Source: Gnetum montanum (taxonomy: Eukaryota; Streptophyta; Gnetopsida; Gnetales; Gnetaceae). From it: DNA of 64,000 nt. Shown piece by piece: positions 23,500 to 34,683 of this stretch. The position numbers and the translations under genes were made by a program. The stretch is from contig MNCI01011448.1 of the NCBI GenBank assembly GCA_015680685.1, positions 215,500 through 279,499 on the forward strand. The letters run 5' to 3'. The notes beneath the pieces are model-generated. The model was given only the letters and a program-made list of their open reading frames with translations. It did no database searches and was not told where the DNA came from. The number at the start of each line of letters is the position of its first letter. The first letter of the stretch is position 1.

Positions 23500-24690
23500 C
23501 CACTACCAAAAAGGATGCAATGAAAAAATGATTGTGATAGTACATCCTCATAGGTGATAACACACTATGTTGTAGATTCTACAATGGCATACTAATAACC
23601 TATGTTAGTGATAGTGAAGTGCAAACAATCATTGATCAAGTCCATGAGGGAATATTCAGAGGTCACATAGCACCCAAGGCAATGGCATCAAAAATTAGAT
23701 GCTTAGGTTTCTATTGGCCTTACATGGAATTCAATTGCATCTCCAAGGTCAAGATGTGCAACATGTGTCAATGGCATTACAACTTAATGCACATGCCACC
23801 CACTAAACTACATACCATGCAAATCACATGGCCATTCTAGCATTGGGGGTTGGATAACACAGGACCTATAATTCCTAACTCTTTTGTAAGACATAGCTTC
23901 ATCATAACTACATCCAAATACTTTACCAAGTGGGTTAAAGCTATTTCACTTAGAAAGACAACATTGCAACAGGTTTGCAAATTCATCCTTGACAACATAG
24001 TGACCTGATTTGGTCTATCCATGTCTATAGTCATAGATAACATGTCATAGTTTAGTAGTGCAGAAACTAAAGCTTTCTATGAACACCTTGGAATTAAGCA
24101 TTCCTTTTTGTCACCATACTACCAACAAGTGAATAGACAAGTAGAGGCTACAAATAAGGTCATCATCAACCTTTTGAAGAAGATTCTCAATAACAGCAAA
24201 TGACAATGGCACGAGTATTTAGTCTACACATTATGGGCCTACCTCACAGCACACATAATAGCAACAATTAAGACACCATATAGCCTTGTGTATGGGTCTA
24301 AAGAACTTTTACCTCTTGAATTGTAGGTTCCATCACTCTACGTGATTCTCTCAAGCTTCATCAACAAGGCTTAAAACAACGAGTTGAGAATCATTAACCT
24401 TGACTCTATAGAGGAGCACATGCAACTACTTGAACACATCGAATGGTACCAAGAGAAGCAATGGCAAAATCACTAACACAATCAGCATCAACACTTGATC
24501 GAGAGAGGGGACTTAGTTCTCAAGGCCATCCATGAACCCATAGATAAATTCTCAGCCAACTAGGAAGGACCTTTCTTGGTTAGCAAGACCTATGACAATA
24601 GGGCATTCAAGTTTGTTGATCTAGAAAACAATGAGTTTGCTAATCTAATCAACCAGTCATACTTGAAGCCATACTGCTCCTAGTATGCAA
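23500..24690 (+). pseudogene. Element N integrase, decayed
   Basis: An HHCC zinc-binding domain is visible in 23619-23840: VHEGIFRGH, then C-N-M-C separated as in gypsy integrases. The core follows: GLDNTGPI (first D), IVIDN (second D) and [19 protein letters not shown] (E). The C-terminal domain reads RGDLVLKAIHEP, EGPFLVSKTYDN, FKFVDLENNEFANL, ending about YLKPYCS. This intact order allowed element O's two integrase halves to be matched. Stops such as the TGA in IVT-stop-FGL disable it. Confidence 0.85.
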
Positions 24691-24714
24691 TGCTACATCA
24701 ATGAAAAAGCGAGG

Positions 24715-25085
24715 TAAGAAAGCATTCACTATGATGTTAAACTAGCATAGTAAGTTCACTATGACTTTAAACTAGTATAGAGTGTCCTTGGGTTACGATG
24801 TTAAACTAGCACCCACAGCATTCATCCAATATGACATTAAACTAGCACAGATAGTCCACTATGTCAATAAACTGGCATAGCTTGTCCTCGCATCATGACA
24901 TTAAATTAGCATAACATCCACTATCCGCTATGATGCTAAACTAGAACGTAGAAATCTTCTAGGACTATAAACTAGTGCAGCATAGTCTACCAGGACCTTA
25001 AACTAGGTTCATGATCTATTAGGACCTTAAACTAGCATGGCATGAGGTCCACCAAGACCTTAAACTAGGTTCGTAGTTTAGCACA
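24715..25085 (+). repeat. Minisatellite block after element N integrase
   Basis: At least ten imperfect units such as CACTATGATGTTAAACTAGC and CTAGGACCTTAAACTAGG, directly after the integrase stop. Same family as the blocks at 7390-7905, 14690-14965, 29765-29905, 32865-33115, 33265-33500, 42725-42920 and 48425-48605. Confidence 0.85.
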
Positions 25086-26542
25086 CATAGCTCAACATGC
25101 ACAGTTCTATGGACAAGCAAGCACAAATACTCCATCACTTGCCCACACCTCACGGGTAAGGCAAGGTAGGGCATTGTAGTTCCAAAATGGAATTCATGTT
25201 ATCAAGGAAAAATCCTTTGGGACATTTGTAGCATTATCACCCTCAGCATTTTCCTAATCCTCCAAGGATGCCCTCAAGTATTTTGTTGACCTTGTAGAGC
25301 TACCACCACCATTGCTAGTAGTACCACCCCTAGGCTACACTGGCAACATTACCAACCTTAAGTATTTCATTATTGGTTGGAGCTCTCATCATCAACACCA
25401 TCCATTAGAGTCCCAGTAGTACCATGGCCCAACCACAGCACTACCATCCAACAACCCTTACCATTGCCCAAGCTTGGAATCACATCCAATAGCTTGGCTC
25501 CCTACCATCTTGCTAGATTTCAAAGCTCTACTCCTTGGTGTAAAGTCTTGAGCACCTACATCACCATCACCATCACCCTCAACCACCTTTTTGGCCTCTT
25601 TTGGATGCTCGCTTCCAATGTGGCTACTGGATCTTTTGCAGCCTTCTGGCTCTAGCACCTACATTGGCCTTCCTACCTTGGCACTATAGGCTCTTGCAAC
25701 TAGCCTAGCACTCGCAACACTTGCAATGCCCTTGCAACTAGTAGTTTGCTCTTATCTTATATGTTGTGTGGTTGTTTTCTTATCTTCTCTACATTGTGTT
25801 TGTAGGAAAAAGTACTAGATGCAGTCATTCAAAGATGCATTTCATCATAGCAGCAAGTCACCACATTACTCCGATGTGCCTAATTGGACTTGCCAAGCCA
25901 CTTGAGAGTGCACATCCCTATTACCCCACTATAACCTACTTGAATTTATCCTTTTACCTTACATTCCCCACTTTCCTTGCAAGCTTATTTGATGCACATG
26001 GCACCCTTCTTTCAGTTGACTGCAGAACCCATGATAGACATAATGCAACTCATCCCATGGGTAGCCTTTATGGGCTGGTCAACGTCCAAGCAGATGTAAC
26101 ACAACTCATCCTGGGGAGGAAACACCTATCCTACAGTTGCGACATGGTTACCTCTAAGCAAAGCCCATTGAGTGGCATGCAGTCCACTTTATGATAAGAC
26201 TCTTGTAGCTAGCATTTCACAAGAATAAAAGGGGTAAAACATGTCCCCAAGAGAAATCTAGCAAAGCTACAATTTTGCAATGGATCCAACCCTAAATTGA
26301 CATCAGCCTTCTCATAAGAACTCTAATGAGAGGCCAACATGTTAGGGGTAATCCATTCTAGTGCTATAAGAACTCCAATAAGAGGTCATTGTTTTGGTGA
26401 AAAGCCACCTTGGTGTCATGATCATGGTCAACTATGCTAACCCTGCATCTTGTAGCATGATACACCATTTGCATCTCATTCCTTTCTTACTATCCTAAGC
26501 TAATTTCTTATATCCATTACCTTTAGCACTCTTGATCTTGGC
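25086..26542 (+). other. Element N 3' untranslated region, first part
   Basis: Homologous to 33.5-34.6 kb of M and, in reverse, 5.9-7.3 kb of O. An open frame of 142 codons at 25766-26194 contains THPMGSLYGLVNVQADV and ILGRKHLSYSCDMV; M has the same motifs in an interrupted frame, so a small 3' ORF may have existed. No domain is recognised. The region stops at 26542, where M was inserted, before the PPT. Confidence 0.6.
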
Positions 26543-28559
26543 TAAAACACCACAAAATTTTCGGTCTCGGCATCTTGACTACAAATTTGGCTAAGTGTTA
26601 AAATGGTGGTACTTTGCCCAAATTTTTCTAAGTGTTGAGTGTAGTTAGCTCCAAATACTAGTTTTGCAAATTTTTTTCTAACTACTAACTTACGCATCCC
26701 ACACGTAACACAGGGTGAGTGTAGCAAGATATAGAAATTTTTCTAAGTCTTGTGTTATGCTCCCATTACCCCTACTATGCTCTAGATCATAGCTAGCACA
26801 AGCCTCCAATTTTGCAAAATCTTTTCTAACTACAGAGTTACACATCCCATGTGTAACTTAGGGCAAGTGTAGTAAGTTGCTACACTTTGCTATGCTCTAG
26901 AGCATAGCAAGCGTAGCCAACACACAAATGGCTAGTCTTGCAAAAGGTTTTCTAAGTGTTGTGTTACCCTTCCATTACCCTTGCAACACTTTAGAGTGTA
27001 TCTAGCATGAGACACCAGTTTTGCAAAAAATTTTCTAACTACTGAGTTACACATCCCACATGTAACATGAGGTGAGTGTAGCAAGCTGCAAAAATGTTTT
27101 TGTGTTATGCTATGCTTCCATTGCCCCTACTATGTTCTAGAGCATAGCTAGCACCTTAATGGCTAGTTTTGTCTAGGTATCAAGCTAGAATTTGTCAAGC
27201 TAGCTCAGCATGGAAGAGGCATTTGGTAGATTTTCTAACTTCTAAGGCTACCCCTCCTACTACACTCTAGAGTGTAGCTAGCATAGCAAGAATAAGGACT
27301 ACAATTTTTACCAGATTCTTCTAAGTTTCCATGATATGCCCTATCCTCGAGGAGTGCCCCATGTCCCACAAGTAACACAAAATGAGCATAGCAACTAGAG
27401 TTAGAAAAGTTTTTGAACTTTTTTGGTCACCTCCAGACTTAGAAAATTTTCTAAATTTTTCTCATAGTCCTACCTATCACACCACAATGTGGCACCTGAT
27501 CTAGATTTTGGATTAACCCTAGCCCTATAAATACCCCTGCATGCCAATGTTTTAGGGGTTAGGCTTCCATTTTTAAGGTTGTTGGAAATTGGCACTTTCA
27601 TTTGGCATTTGGATATTTTGGCATCCCTACACTGCATGGTACACCATGGTCCTGTTGTAGCCTTGCACTACATGGTAAACTATGGTCTTTTTGCAGCCTT
27701 GTAGCACATGGTACATTGTAGTCCTATTGCAGCCTTTCACTACATGGTACACCGTAGTCTTGTTGCAGCCCTACACCACATGATACATTGCAGTCCTATT
27801 GCAGCCTTTCACCGTATGGTACATTGTAGCCCTGTTGTAGCCCTACAAAGCACTACACGATACACCACAACCCCATTGTAGCCCTGCACTACACAATACA
27901 TTGTGGTCCCATTGTAGCCTTCCACTGCATGGTACACTGTAGCCCCATTGTAGCCCTACAAAACATCACACGGTACACTGTGGTGGCCAACCTAGTAGGC
28001 ATAGTTCATTATGGTGAGCACTAGACTTCACAATCCAACATCACCAAGACTATGACTATGCTCACATTGCACCTGTTGTACACTATGTACCTTTTGAGAT
28101 CCTTTTAAAGTTAACTATGCTCCCATTCGAGGTGCTGTTCCATTTCTTTCTTCCATTTCTAGCATTTCTCTTATGTCTTTTCACATTTTTTGATGCATTA
28201 TCACACTATACTATGCTCAGGTAGTAGTCTCCATTAGTTGACATCCTCATTTTAGTTGAAACCCTTGGCTACACTCACCCCCATTCTATGGCTATGCTCT
28301 ACACTTGGCATCATGAAACACCACTTTGACCCTTAGCACCATTTTTGTGTTATTTGCATTTACACTTCAACTAACCATGCCATCCTCTAGTTGCACCCAC
28401 TACCTTGGTTGCAATCGATAAAGTCCCTATTTAATCAACAAGATTGTCCATGGCACTACACCTTCATTTCCAACAAAGCCCTCGCATGAATGCAGGGTTA
28501 CAGCTATGCATCCATTGATCCCTCAGTGATTCCAGCCACCAACATTTTTGGTCGTTACA
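26543..28559 (+). repeat. Element M 5' LTR
   Basis: 2017 bp, starting TAAAACACC (decayed TGAAACACC) and ending CGTTACA. It has six or more near-palindromes such as CTATGCTCTAGAGCATAG and CTACACTCTAGAGTGTAG, and a TATA box CCTATAAATAC near 27522. It is about 320 bp longer than the O and N LTRs because of a tandem array at about 27620-27990. Confidence 0.9.
27620..27990 (+). repeat. Tandem array in element M 5' LTR
   Basis: About nine units of 35-45 bp resembling TGCAGCCTTGCACTACATGG followed by TACACCATGGTCCTAT. The other M LTR has a shorter version at 35825-36115. O and N LTRs lack the expansion, so it is specific to the M branch and explains most of the length difference. Confidence 0.85.
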
Positions 28560-28564
28560 TTTTT

Positions 28565-28580
28565 TGGTGCTAAAAGGAGG
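28565..28580 (+). other. Primer binding site, element M
   Basis: TGGTGCTAAAAGGAGG begins five bases after the LTR end. It begins with TGG, as expected for pairing with a tRNA CCA end. Confidence 0.75.
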
Positions 28581-28799
28581 TCCTCGTCATTTCTTTTTAC
28601 ATTTTTTGATTATTGTCCCACATGCTCTCTCCACCACTAGTTGGTGTAGATTGGACCCTGTCATCAATTCCCTTGAAACCTTGCTAGAGAAAAGTGAAAG
28701 CATATTTTTGGCACTTAACGAAAATTATAGGTTCTTGAGAGAGCGTAGCTGGCTCCAGTGTAGCAAGAATATTACAAGAGTTAGCCATTTTCAGTAGCT

Positions 28800-29095
28800 T
28801 TCATAGTTAGCATTTTTTTTACATTTTCCATTCTTAGCATTTTTTTTTTTGCATTTTCATACTTAGCATTTTTTCTACATTTTCATACTTAGCCAAAATT
28901 TTACAGTTTCATACTTAGCCAAATTTTTTACAATTTTACACTTAGTAAATTTTTTGCAGTTTCCATACTTAGCCATTTTTCTGCATTTTTACACTCAGTC
29001 ATTTTTATACTTAGCCATTTTTCTGCTACAGGTAGAGTTAGTCATTTTTTTGTAGTTTTTAAAGTTAGCCATTCTTTTTTTTTTTTTTTTTGCAA
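28800..29095 (+). repeat. T-rich leader repeats, element M
   Basis: About ten degenerate units of 20-30 bp combining CATACTTAGCC or ACACTTAG with T runs. Shorter versions are in N (10690-10770) and, as A-rich reverse sequence, in O (52600-52760). They lie between PBS and gag and could be packaging or leader structure; no function is shown. Confidence 0.7.
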
Positions 29096-29119
29096 ACAAA
29101 AATTCTCACAACCTGATCT

Positions 29120-31700
29120 ATGAACATGAATCCTGATCAACCTTCCACATCAGTGTCTAACACATTTGACACCATGATCCACCCAAAGTATGCTATGCTA
29201 AGCCATGAACAATACAATTTTTTTTGTGCCAAAATCCAAGCGGGATTACTAATGAATTGCTATGACTTGGAGGTAAAATGGGACTACAAAAGAGTCCATT
29301 GGGATGGATGGAAGTACAACCCTTCCTTATTCGACATAATCCCACTCATGGAGTCCTACCACTAGTTTTTATCCCAACTCATCTGTGCAAATGAGCATGA
29401 TGAAGGGACAACCTATGAGGAAGCCTCACAAGAGGAAGAAGATGAGTTTGAGGCCCACTCCATACACAAGAGCCCCCTCTACACTATCTTCCAACAACTA
29501 CTCCTTAATATAGCCCCTCCTCAGTTCAGTCCATCCATCCTCTCTAAGATTGTAACCATGCCAATTCAGCCTTCCTTGCAAGTAACCACTACATTTTCCC
29601 AACCTTATGCTCATGCGAGGCCACCTCCCAGCCCTAGATGACTCAGGCATCCTACATTCCACTTGTCTCATGAGCATCCATAGTGTCCGTACAACCCACT
29701 CAAGTGTGGTCCACCTTGGTTACCACACCCATCCCTCAGCCAACACATCAACTAAACCCATCTTCTATGACATTAAATTGGCAATGACCATCTACTATGA
29801 TGTTAAACTGGCAATGATCATCCACTACTACATTAAACTAGAAATGACTATCCACTATGATGTTAAATTGGCAATGATCATTTGCTACGACATTAAACTG
29901 ACAAACTCCATAATCAAAAATTTGATCCTATACTATGAAATCAACACAAGCCTAGCCAATGCGATTGGCCAACACATCTCCAATCTTGGATTAGGAATTC
30001 CAGCTAATCCAAAGTTTGATGGAGGAGATCAACCAACTCAAAGCTACCTCCTCTAAAACCATCAAGGTGGTGGACTTATATTGAGATGACCCCATAAGTC
30101 CTATGGTTCTTCCCCTAACTCTTCCAACTAGGGTCCAACTACCTCAACTCTCCAAGTACAATGGTAAAGGGGACCTCAACACACACTTGGTTATATTTTG
30201 ATCCAAGTGCCTACTTCATCAAGCCTGGACACATGCCATCATGCACATGTTTCCCATGTCACTCACTGACAAGGCCTTAGACTGGTATCGTGTGCTACCT
30301 AAGGCCTCAATCTCTTCTTTGGAGGATCTCATAAGCTAGTTTGTGACATGCTTCAAGTACAACCTAAAGCTTGAAGCAACCCTCGACCAACTCATGCAAT
30401 TCAAGTAGGGACCCCTAGAGCCCTTGCCAAAATTCCTTCAACAGTAAAACATCACATTGAGAAAAATGCGTGAACCCCTAGTAGAGACACCTACTAGCCA
30501 TCTTCAAGGGTGTAGTAAACAAATTCATCAAGTCCAAATTGTATCACCTAGCTTTGAAGTCTCTTAGCCAAGCCTTTTTCCAAACGAAGGGTATAGAGGA
30601 GGTAGCACAAGCCAGCAATGACCCATCCTACGTGGCCTATAGAAACCAACATGTGTGCAAGAAAAATGCAATAGTGAGAATAGTGGCCACAAGCACAAAA
30701 ACAACCAACTGGTGCCTGATGACTAAGTAGCCTAAGGCCCCAACTCACAAAGCTACCAACTCTAGTGCCAACTCACCTACATTGGTAGGGGCCATTCCAA
30801 GGCCCAACTTTGAGCACAAGGATCACTCAAAGTATACATCATTATTGATTGAACCCTATAAACTACTGGAGAAACACCTAAAAGCTAAGTGAATCTAATA
30901 CAAACACATATTAGAGATTTCCTACCAAAAATATGACAAGTATTGCAAACTCCTAAGGAAATCCACCTCAGTAGTACCAAATGAGCCCCTAGTCCCACAA
31001 CAGTTCAAGTTGGATTAATACTATCATTACCACTAGATGTCTAGTTAGAGTATAGAAAATTGTTGGGCTTTGTAGGATGATCTGCAAAGAATGGTAGAAT
31101 GGGACCAATTGGTACTTCACATAGTGAGCTAATCTAATGTAGAAGATGCCCCTTGCATCATAAACTCCATTAGCATAGGTGGCAAGTCTAAACCTACATA
31201 ACAACCTTTTGTGATCTGTGTGCCTCCTAGCAAGGAAAGTATCTCCTCAAACTCCACAAGTGAGAGGCCCCCATTTGTTATCAAAGTGCCACCTTGGGCA
31301 TCGAAAACACCCTACTGGTTAAGATCCCACAGCAATTATCCACTAAGACATTAAATTGGCATGATGCAGCAACAACAACTAGTAAACAACCTTTTGTCAT
31401 CAAGATACCATAACAAGTTGGCCTTGCAACAACTCCTAAATCATTGTTTGTCATAAGGATGTCACAACATGATGGCCCCTCACTTACCCAAAGCCCAACA
31501 CTGGGCAACATCTCAGTCTCTCCTTCTTCAAGGGCTAACTGCACTAGCAACCCAAGTAGGCCTACCAAATGACAATGCAAGAAGATGAATGAGCATCTTA
31601 CAACCCCCATGGCTGAAGCAAAGGCCACAACCAACAAGCAACAACTAAGCACTAGGGCCCCTACCCCCAAGTAGGCTAAGTAAGCCAAGCCCAAGTCCCC
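29120..31700 (+). pseudogene. Element M gag, decayed
   Basis: Starts at ATG 29120 with an open frame of 81 codons (HPKYAMLSHEQYNFFCAKIQ ...). After a TAG, an acidic segment follows, then the frame 29607-30056. The Retrotrans_gag core is at about 30130-30400 (LPQLSKYNGKGDLNTH; DKALDWYRVLPKASISSLED). A frame at 30539-30730 matches the post-core part. A cysteine-poor version of the knuckle region lies near 31010-31070. Two segments carry the TATGACATTAAACT minisatellite in coding sequence. Stops at Gln codons are common. Confidence 0.78.
29765..29905 (+). repeat. In-frame minisatellite in element M gag
   Basis: Five units of about 27-36 bp (CTATGATGTTAAACTGGCAA type) inside the open frame 29607-30056, coding for repeats of Y-D-V/I-K-L-A-M-x-I-H/Y. 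The core is the one that otherwise flanks the coding modules. Confidence 0.85.
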
Positions 31701-31879
31701 TCCACAAGAGATCTATCTCTCAAGCTACATAGAGGAGGTCAAGCCTAACACAATGGCTGATGACAAGGACTTTGTAGCTACACTAACCTAGGTGAAATAA
31801 ATTCTTAAGCAAAAGAATACAATGTTGAGCTTGTATGACCTATTTATGACCTCATCTACTCACTGCTAAGCATTGGCCT

Positions 31880-32630
31880 AGATGTTGGACTCCATTCCTA
31901 TTATGGAGGACATCCCTATAGATGAAAACATCATCCATGCAACAATGTTGCTCCTTGCATAATAGGAATCAAGTTCAACATCCCTAGTGTTTCGTGATGA
32001 TGCAATCAAGGTCAACCCCAAATGAGGGGAGGTTATTATAGCTCCACTATCCATTAGCATACATGTTGGATAGTGCATGATCTACAGAGTACATGTTGAT
32101 GATGGTGAAGCAACAAATGTAGTCTTGTACTCTGTCATCAACAAGTTAGGCCTAGAAGATGAAATTAGGTCAACCAAAACTACATATCTAAAATCCTTCA
32201 ATGGATCATGCATTGATGTGATGGGTACAATCAACTTAGCCTTCATGGTAGGAGAGAAATTCCATACTAGTGCAGATTTCACTATCATAGAGTAGATGCC
32301 AAGCTTCAACCTAATCTTGGGTAGGCCTTGGCTAGCTCAACTATGAGCTTTCTCCTCTCCCATCCACCAAGAAGTCCACCTTACATACAAAGGTGGTCAA
32401 GTTATCATCCATGATGATAATGACTCCTCTCTAGCAATCCACAACATAGACATGGAGCAAGTATCAAAGATGGAGTTTCTTGGTGATGCATCTACGACAA
32501 CCAATGCAATGCATAAGGTCAACACACCCAAATGAGCAGTTGAAGCCAATAGCTTTCGAAAGGGCCATGGGCACTACACATTCCCTAATCCAAACTAGAT
32601 TAGAAAATAATTTCCCAATCAAGGCACTTC
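31880..32630 (+). pseudogene. Element M aspartic protease, decayed
   Basis: The frame 32077-32295 contains YRVHVDDGEATNVVLYSVIN, the active-site loop with D-S/T-G changed to D-D-G-E, then LGLEDEIRSTKTTYLKSFNG as in O and N. After a TAG come SFNLILGRPWLAQL, HQEVHLTYKGGQVIIHD and a decayed form of the conserved protease C-terminus. It is the last coding module of M. Confidence 0.75.
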
Positions 32631-32864
32631 CTTGGATAAAAATATGCTAGGCTCTTGCCTACCCCTTGCCTCCACTTTCCATGCATTTTTTACTTTTGTT
32701 TACATTACACTAGCTTATGCATTTACATTTTTCCTGCTTGCTTAGATCATGCATTTCATTTTGTTCACACATTTTCTACTTTGTTTATGCATTCATCAAC
32801 TTACCTTACACATTTCATTTGGAAAACATAAAAATCATAAAACTAAAATTGTAAGAAAAAAAAC

Positions 32865-33115
32865 ATGATGGCCTGAAAAGGCCTTAAACTAGCCCATGGT
32901 CCAAAATGGCTTTAAACTAGTAACCTATGGCCCTCCATGCCCTTAAACTAGCAACATACAGCCTAAAATGGCCTTAAATCATCAACCCTTTGCAATGGCC
33001 TAAAATGGCCTTAAAATAGTGATGGCCCAAAATGACCCAAAACTAGCAACACTCAATAGCTTGAAATAGCCTTAAACTATCATTATGGCCTAGAATGGCC
33101 TAAAACTATTGCTCT
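32865..33115 (+). repeat. Post-protease minisatellite, element M
   Basis: About nine units of ATGGCC-x-AAATGGCCTTAAACTAGCA type. In N and O the antisense gene lies beyond this block; in M the sequence passes straight to the acceptor-like site. Confidence 0.8.
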
Positions 33116-33179
33116 TCACATTACTTTCCTTTCATTTGTGCATTTTAACTCTATTTACGATAAGTAACACTTGCTACTA

Positions 33180-33210
33180 TTTTTCTAGTTGATTTTTGTA
33201 GGATCTTGTA
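33180..33210 (+). promoter_or_regulatory. Acceptor-like site retained in element M
   Basis: TTTTTCTAGTTGATTTTTGT followed by AG at 33200-33201, matching the sites before RT in N and O, although no RT follows here. Confidence 0.5.
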
Positions 33211-33264
33211 GGCACACAGCATGACTATGCATGTAGCATCACACCTCACACAAGCAAGGTAAGC

Positions 33265-33500
33265 ACTCATCTTCCATGATGCAAAAAACTAGCATAGATA
33301 GTTTTCTATGACTATAAAATGGCATAATAGTCCGCTATGACTGTAAATTGACATAGATCATCCTTGGGTTATGACATTTAATTGAAATAATAGCTCATTT
33401 TCTATGACATTAAAATAGCACATAGAAGTCTACTAGGACTATAAACTAGCACCCCATCGTTTGCTAGCACCTCAAACTAGGTTCACAACTTGCTAGGACT
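33265..33500 (+). repeat. Second minisatellite block, element M
   Basis: Units such as TATGACTATAAAATGGCATA and CTAGGACTATAAACTAGCAC. It matches the block that follows integrase in N (24715-25085), so the RT-to-integrase deletion in M runs from just after the acceptor-like site to this block. Confidence 0.75.
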
Positions 33501-34683
33501 TTGAATTGGGTTCATGCATTCACAACATCATCACCTCCCACCATTTTTCTGATCTTTTGGAGCACCTGCCATTGGTGTAGCCTTTGGAGCACTTGCAGCA
33601 GCATCACCCTAGCACTTTCACTAGCTTCTTGAGCATTTGCAACTAGTGAAACATTTGATGCATTTGCAGCATCTTCAGATCTAGCACTTGTAGCATCTTC
33701 ACATCTGACATTTGCACTTGCATTTCATGTTTTGTGGTTTTCTTATCTTCTCAAAGTTGTGTTTGTATAACAAAGCCCTGGAGGCAGTCATGTAAAGATG
33801 CATCTCATCATAGTAGTAAGTCGCCACATCACTCTGATGTGAATGATTAGACTAGTGAAGCCACTCAAGAGTGCACATCCTCTTCATCCCATTACAGCCT
33901 ATGCACATCCACTCCTTCATCCCAATATCTTCTCATCCCCTGGATAATCATGATTGCGCATCCCTCTAATACATATGCACTATGACACATATGGCATTCT
34001 CTTCACATCAACCATAGAACCCATGGTATATGTAACGTAACTCATCCCATGGGGAGCCTTTATTGGCTAGTCAAGGCCCAAGCAGATGTAATGCACCTCA
34101 TCCCTGGGAGGAAAACTTTTCCTATAGATGTGACATGGTTGCATCAAAGCAAAGCCCATCTACTTGATGGCCCACACTTTGCAACTAGCATTTAGTAGTA
34201 AGCTGAACCCAACAAAGGTTCACCTCACAACAAAGAAAAAAATAAAAAGCAAAAAAATGGGAAAAAAATAAAAGAAAAAAAGGAGAATGGGAAAAAGCAC
34301 ATCCCCAAGAAAATTGAAAATGTTGTAGCTTTGTAACTAGCTTAGCCTTGGATTGACATTAACTTTTTCATGAGCACTTTGATGAGAGGTCAATGTTTCA
34401 AGGGCAAGCCACTTCATGCCATGGTCACCATCAACTATGCTAACTTTGCATCTTCCATTAAGATATACTATTTGTATTTTATTTCCTTTGCTTGCATTTC
34501 ATCCCTCTAGCACATTTCCTACACACTTTTCCCCTACATACCCTTATCCATAGCACTCTTGAACATGGTGGAATGACACCCGATCTAGTACTAATGAGTG
34601 ATGTTGGTGCCACATCTACTATGGTGTTTTCTTTGTCAACATCTCTTGGGCCACTCCTCCAAACATCAACAAAGAGGAGCCAT
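33501..34683 (+). other. Element M 3' UTR, hairpin and polypurine tract
   Basis: Homologous to the 3' regions of N and O. Just before the 3' LTR an inverted repeat (CTTTGTCAACATC and a GATGT-like TCAACAAAG arm, 34633-34673) is followed by the purine tract AACAAAGAGGAGCC. An interrupted small frame contains THPMGSLYWLVKAQADV. Confidence 0.65.
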
